From positions 1 to 6,032 of the forward strand of contig CAJOLM010000115.1 in assembly GCA_905235355.1 (NCBI GenBank): DNA of 6,032 nt, given 5' to 3'. The notes beneath the pieces are model-generated. The model made no database searches. It was not told the origin of the DNA and saw nothing but the letters and a program-made list of their open reading frames with translations. This DNA comes from an uncultured Elusimicrobiales bacterium. GTDB taxonomy: Bacteria; Elusimicrobiota; Elusimicrobia; Elusimicrobiales; Elusimicrobiaceae. Every line of letters begins with the position of its first letter. Positions within the stretch are counted from its first letter, which is position 1. The position numbers and the translations under genes are program-made. This document shows positions 5,321 to 6,032 of this stretch, one piece after another.

Positions 5321-5435
5321 TTATTTATCGCATGTTTATGGAGATTGGAGACAGTTGCCACCTCTTGATAAACAAAAAACTCATCATGACTTTGTTGAAA
5401 TTAACTTGCAAAAACCATATCGCACCAACTCGTAA
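4613..5435 (+). pseudogene. LicD-family phosphotransferase, complete but for a frameshift
   Basis: The LicD part of the fused frame, with its own GAGG ribosome site (4604-4607) five bases before an ATG at 4613, so it may be translated separately. The diagnostic core is intact: IGGTMLGAVRHQGFIPWDDD followed by IDV (residues 301-323 of the fused frame). DDD/D are the nucleotidyltransferase-fold metal ligands. LicD proteins attach phosphocholine or related phospho-substituents to lipopolysaccharide, teichoic acid or capsule sugars; the donor here is unknown. The frame breaks in an (AT)6 tract at 5289-5300. The rest continues in the +1 frame from 5298 to the TAA at 5433-5435: YGVEDPDNYLSHVYGDW, then HHDFVEINLQKPYRTNS, the expected LicD ending. 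Adding one AT unit gives a normal 274-residue protein reading FEDIYIYGVEDPD. As written, the product loses about 45 conserved C-terminal residues and may be inactive. Confidence 0.85.
5289..5300 (+). repeat. (AT)6 tract at the licD frameshift
   Basis: Six AT units lie exactly where the LicD reading frame changes. Seven units would join the two halves into one conserved protein. This makes a dinucleotide slip the simplest explanation. It may be a fixed mutation, a switchable tract or an assembly error. Confidence 0.8.
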
Positions 5436-5446
5436 GGATTTTTCTT

Positions 5447-5752
5447 ATGCAATCTGAACCTATTTGCGTTTTACAAATTGTATCTAGTTTAAATGCCAGT
5501 AGCGGGGTACTTGCCGTGGTGATGAACTGGCATCGTAATATAGATACAACCAAAGTACAATTTGACTATTTGTATACAATCGATACCCCCGTAAAAAACA
5601 AAGAAGAAATAGAACAATTGGGCGGGCGTTATTATAAATTGCCTCATCCTTATAAGCATCCTGTTAAATTTTTACAGGCAAGTTACCATTTCTTCCAAAC
5701 GCACGCTGCGCAATGGAGTACCACGCAAGACTATAAGGAACTGTTACAATGA
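5447..5752 (+). pseudogene. GT4 glycosyltransferase remnant with probable internal deletion
   Basis: A 101-residue frame with an AAGGA ribosome site (5434-5438), starting 11 bases after the licD stop. Residues 6-86 match the N-terminal Rossmann part of family 4 glycosyltransferases: ICVLQIVSSLNASSGV, VVMNWHRNIDTTKVQFDY, then EIEQLGGRYYKLPHPYK. A full enzyme is about 350-390 residues; the UDP-sugar-binding C-terminal half is absent. The frame ends QWSTTQDYKELLQ, which resembles the last helix of such enzymes, and its TGA overlaps the next gene's ATG (ATGA, 5749-5752). The preserved operon junction suggests that the middle ~250-280 codons were lost while both ends stayed. It cannot act as a glycosyltransferase alone. 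A natural short protein is less likely. Confidence 0.7.
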
Positions 5753-6032
5753 AAACCATTTTATATACTATTTCTACCTTGCGACGCAGCGGTCCCACTT
5801 TGGTGCTGTACGGTTTAATTAAGAATTTAGACCGTACACGTTTTACACCTGTCATAGTCACGTTATCGGATGAGAAAGAAAATTCCTTAAAGCCTGATTT
5901 TGAAAAATTAGGGGTAAAAATTCATTGCTTACGCAAACGTGGGATAGCTGCTTTTTTGTCTGGTGCCAAACAATTCCGCAGATTGATTGCACAAATAAAT
6001 CCATATCTTATCCATGCAAACGGGTTTAGGGA
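5749..6032 (+). CDS. GT4-family glycosyltransferase, N-terminal part (runs off right edge)
   Basis: The ATG at 5749 overlaps the preceding stop in an ATGA arrangement, implying translational coupling. A possible AAGGA site lies at 5735-5739. Ninety-four complete codons are visible and remain open to the edge. The protein begins MKTILYTISTLRRSGPTLVL and continues LIKNLDRTRFTPVIVTLSDE, with FEKLGVKIHCL and IAQINPYLIHANGFR further on. This is the N-terminal beta-alpha pattern of family 4 (GT-B fold) glycosyltransferases: glycine-containing loop after the first strand, helix, LD..RF.P strand, then a P.(L/I)IHA(N)G motif. It would use a nucleotide sugar to extend a surface polysaccharide, consistent with the GT2, LicD and GT4 genes upstream. 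The catalytic EX7E region lies outside the window. Confidence 0.85.
   Translation, partial: MKTILYTISTLRRSGPTLVLYGLIKNLDRTRFTPVIVTLSDEKENSLKPDFEKLGVKIHCLRKRGIAAFLSGAKQFRRLIAQINPYLIHANGFR

Noticed and set aside
5241..5435. Separate small gene after the fused GT2-LicD frame
   Set aside because: Its sequence from 5298 on is the conserved LicD C-terminus in a shifted frame. The part before that is a shadow of the LicD frame.

Overview
The window looks like chromosomal DNA from a Gram-negative gut bacterium. Four things point that way: signal-peptide and surface-polysaccharide genes, classical sigma70-type promoters, strong AGGAGG-type ribosome sites, and roughly even GC with AT-rich islands. The small exported protein at the left edge resembles, from memory, short secreted proteins of gut Elusimicrobiota, so an Elusimicrobium-like host is my best guess, with low confidence.

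Layout. (1) Bases 1-201, minus strand: the N-terminus of a small exported protein, running off the left edge. (2) Bases 270-2534: a metal-resistance operon read from one promoter. A perfect 12+1+12 palindrome of the CsoR operator type covers the start point. It is followed by a CsoR/FrmR-family repressor gene broken by a one-base frameshift, then a complete P1B-type heavy-metal ATPase. Sensor, operator and pump would form a self-regulated circuit, but as written the sensor lacks its C-terminal metal ligands. (3) Bases 2540-2658: a strong promoter, a compact foldable RNA of about 82 nt and a strong intrinsic terminator, matching no riboswitch I can name. (4) Bases 2741-3349: a membrane protein with two transmembrane segments and a probable bacterial PH-like domain, whose last ~25 residues run into repeat DNA. 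(5) Bases 3296-3608: a mosaic of palindromic repeats of the TGTCATTCC...GGGATGACA kind, followed by a terminator at 3712-3738. (6) Bases 3797-6032: the start of a surface-polysaccharide operon. It holds an apparently leaderless GT2 glycosyltransferase fused in frame to a LicD-type transferase, a 101-residue remnant of a GT4 glycosyltransferase, and the N-terminus of another GT4 enzyme cut off by the right edge.

The main theme is reading-frame damage. The csoR-like gene, the GT2/licD junction, the licD 3' end (at an (AT)6 tract) and the first GT4 gene each look altered by small indels or an internal deletion. They could be real decay, phase variation or assembly error, and the sequence alone cannot decide. 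I did not find a clearly new multi-gene system. The most novel-looking element is the small structured RNA at 2577-2658.
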